Of a stretch of 6,654 bases of DNA, positions 5,617 to 6,654 are shown piece by piece. The notes beneath the pieces were generated by a model, which saw only the letters and a program-made list of their open reading frames with translations, was not told the DNA's origin and ran no database searches. This stretch comes from Bacteroidales bacterium. GTDB taxonomy: Bacteria; Bacteroidota; Bacteroidia; Bacteroidales; DTU049. A program made the translations under genes and the position numbers. The stretch is taken from contig JASEGF010000009.1 in the NCBI GenBank assembly GCA_030017935.1, forward strand, positions 1-6,654. The letters are read 5' to 3'. How positions within the stretch are numbered: the first letter of the stretch is position 1; every line of letters begins with the position of its first letter.

Positions 5617-6648
5617 TTATGTATCTGTTTTGAAATTGAGAGATAATAAATCATCTCTTGTTGTAAGCATTATTTGTGTAGAAGAATTGAGATAATAAGC
5701 TCTTTTAAAAGTACGTTTGCAAGTAAATAAACCTATACCATTCTCGATATTTGTAAAGACAGGTCTGGATTGAGATATAGAAGTACTAGATGAGCCATTT
5801 AATGCTATGTATGTAGCCATATTATCATCACCAACAGTGATTATTAGCTCTATATTGCCAATGATTCTTTTTATATTATTATCGATAGTTAGATGATTCT
5901 TTAGATTATCAAAAAAACCCTGATTATAATAAGCAATTGTTAAATTTTCGCCACCTATTAATTTACTACTTTTCACTGAGCCTAATTTCCAATCAATATA
6001 TTTATTAAATGTATCTGCTGGATTATTTATGTTTACTTCTTTATAATAAAATCTAAATAATAATTCATATAGTCTCCCATTTTTAGCTGAGGTCCATTCT
6101 ATACTACTTTTACTATTAGTGTGAAAATCTATAGATGGTTGCCCAGAAAAAGGTTTTGTGATACTAATATTCCCTATTACGTCACATGATGATGTTATTA
6201 ATTTATCATATTTAGGATTATAAATCACTAATTCATATTTATAATTAGGATTTAGCCAAGTTGTATCATAATAATCTATACTAAATGGAGTAGGAATCGT
6301 AAATCTATAAACTGGCATATACCCACTATAAAAAGCATCTGAATTATACCACAAATGTACTGTATCACAAATATATTCTTTTACAAAATTATCATTGTGA
6401 TCATATTCTTTTACTCTGACATCTAATAAATAATTGTAATTGATGCTATCTGGTATGTGAGCTAATTGTGATGCATCTCCATCTCCTAAAAAAGCTCTAT
6501 TGATTCTGATATATTGAGTAGAACTATTTAAATCTAAAATTGAATAAACAATAGGTATATCTTGCCACTCTTGAGTAAGGTCTACATCTGTAGAGCAAGA
6601 GCTGAATATTAATATTGCTACGATACTTGTGAAAATATATTTAATCAT
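5617..6648 (-). CDS. Predicted lipoprotein, possibly DUF4249-like
   Basis: The 343-residue product starts with a lipoprotein signal: MIKY, a hydrophobic segment at about 5-15, then FSSC with Cys18 as the lipidated residue. The following STDVD places acidic residues near positions +4 to +6, reminiscent of Bacteroidota surface-lipoprotein export signals, but not a strong match. The mature part is rich in Asn, Tyr, Ser and Thr with beta-strand-like patterns: QYIRINRAFLGDG (45-57), a tyrosine-rich middle (LNPNYKYELVIYNPKYD), and PVFTNIENGIGLFT (296-309). The layout (early YIRINRAF, late NIENGIGLF) recalls DUF4249-type lipoproteins of Bacteroidota, which are often encoded with TonB-dependent transporters. 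This assignment is from memory and only moderately sure; no transporter gene lies within the window. The ATG is only 6 bases from the window edge, so the promoter and upstream neighbour cannot be seen. It is probably the first visible gene of an operon running through trpS. Confidence 0.85.
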   Translation of the reverse strand: MIKYIFTSIVAILIFSSCSTDVDLTQEWQDIPIVYSILDLNSSTQYIRINRAFLGDGDASQLAHIPDSINYNYLLDVRVKEYDHNDNFVKEYICDTVHLWYNSDAFYSGYMPVYRFTIPTPFSIDYYDTTWLNPNYKYELVIYNPKYDKLITSSCDVIGNISITKPFSGQPSIDFHTNSKSSIEWTSAKNGRLYELLFRFYYKEVNINNPADTFNKYIDWKLGSVKSSKLIGGENLTIAYYNQGFFDNLKNHLTIDNNIKRIIGNIELIITVGDDNMATYIALNGSSSTSISQSRPVFTNIENGIGLFTCKRTFKRAYYLNSSTQIMLTTRDDLLSLNFKTDT

Positions 6649-6654
6649 TTTAAA

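Overview
The window looks like a stretch of an AT-rich Bacteroidota chromosome, most likely from the Bacteroidales or a relative. Three things suggest this: the very low G+C, start codons preceded by A/T-rich sequence instead of clear Shine-Dalgarno motifs, and a lipoprotein of a type typical of the phylum. The placement is inferred from style and protein resemblance, not from a phylogenetic marker. All six convincing genes lie on the minus strand, so the window reads functionally from right to left.

Right block (about 6648 down to 2355): a predicted outer-membrane or periplasmic lipoprotein, a 143-residue protein with four predicted membrane segments, the single-strand DNA exonuclease gene recJ, and the tryptophanyl-tRNA synthetase gene trpS. 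The first two genes are 5 bases apart, recJ follows after 49 bases, and recJ and trpS overlap by 8 bases. The block is probably one transcription unit. A Bacteroidota-type promoter -7 motif in the gap before recJ could give recJ-trpS its own start. The two enzymes are housekeeping proteins. The first two proteins have no assigned function.

Middle (1905-2354): 450 bases without a standard gene. Most of its structure is a compact palindromic element at 2082-2271. It consists of a perfect 14-bp hairpin followed by a 141-base nested hairpin with 13-, 9-, 7-, 6- and 4-bp helices. A 36-codon open frame on the minus strand nearly coincides with the larger hairpin. The element resembles dispersed palindromic repeats of Bacteroidota genomes and is the least ordinary item in the window.

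Left block (1904 down to 118): pepT, a complete zinc tripeptidase (peptidase T) with all metal-binding residues, followed after 2 bases by a small secreted protein of unknown function. The two are almost certainly cotranscribed. The last 117 bases (1-117) hold no gene I can support.

No transposase, CRISPR array, rRNA, tRNA, phage gene or defence system is visible. Apart from the intergenic palindromic element this is an ordinary housekeeping region.
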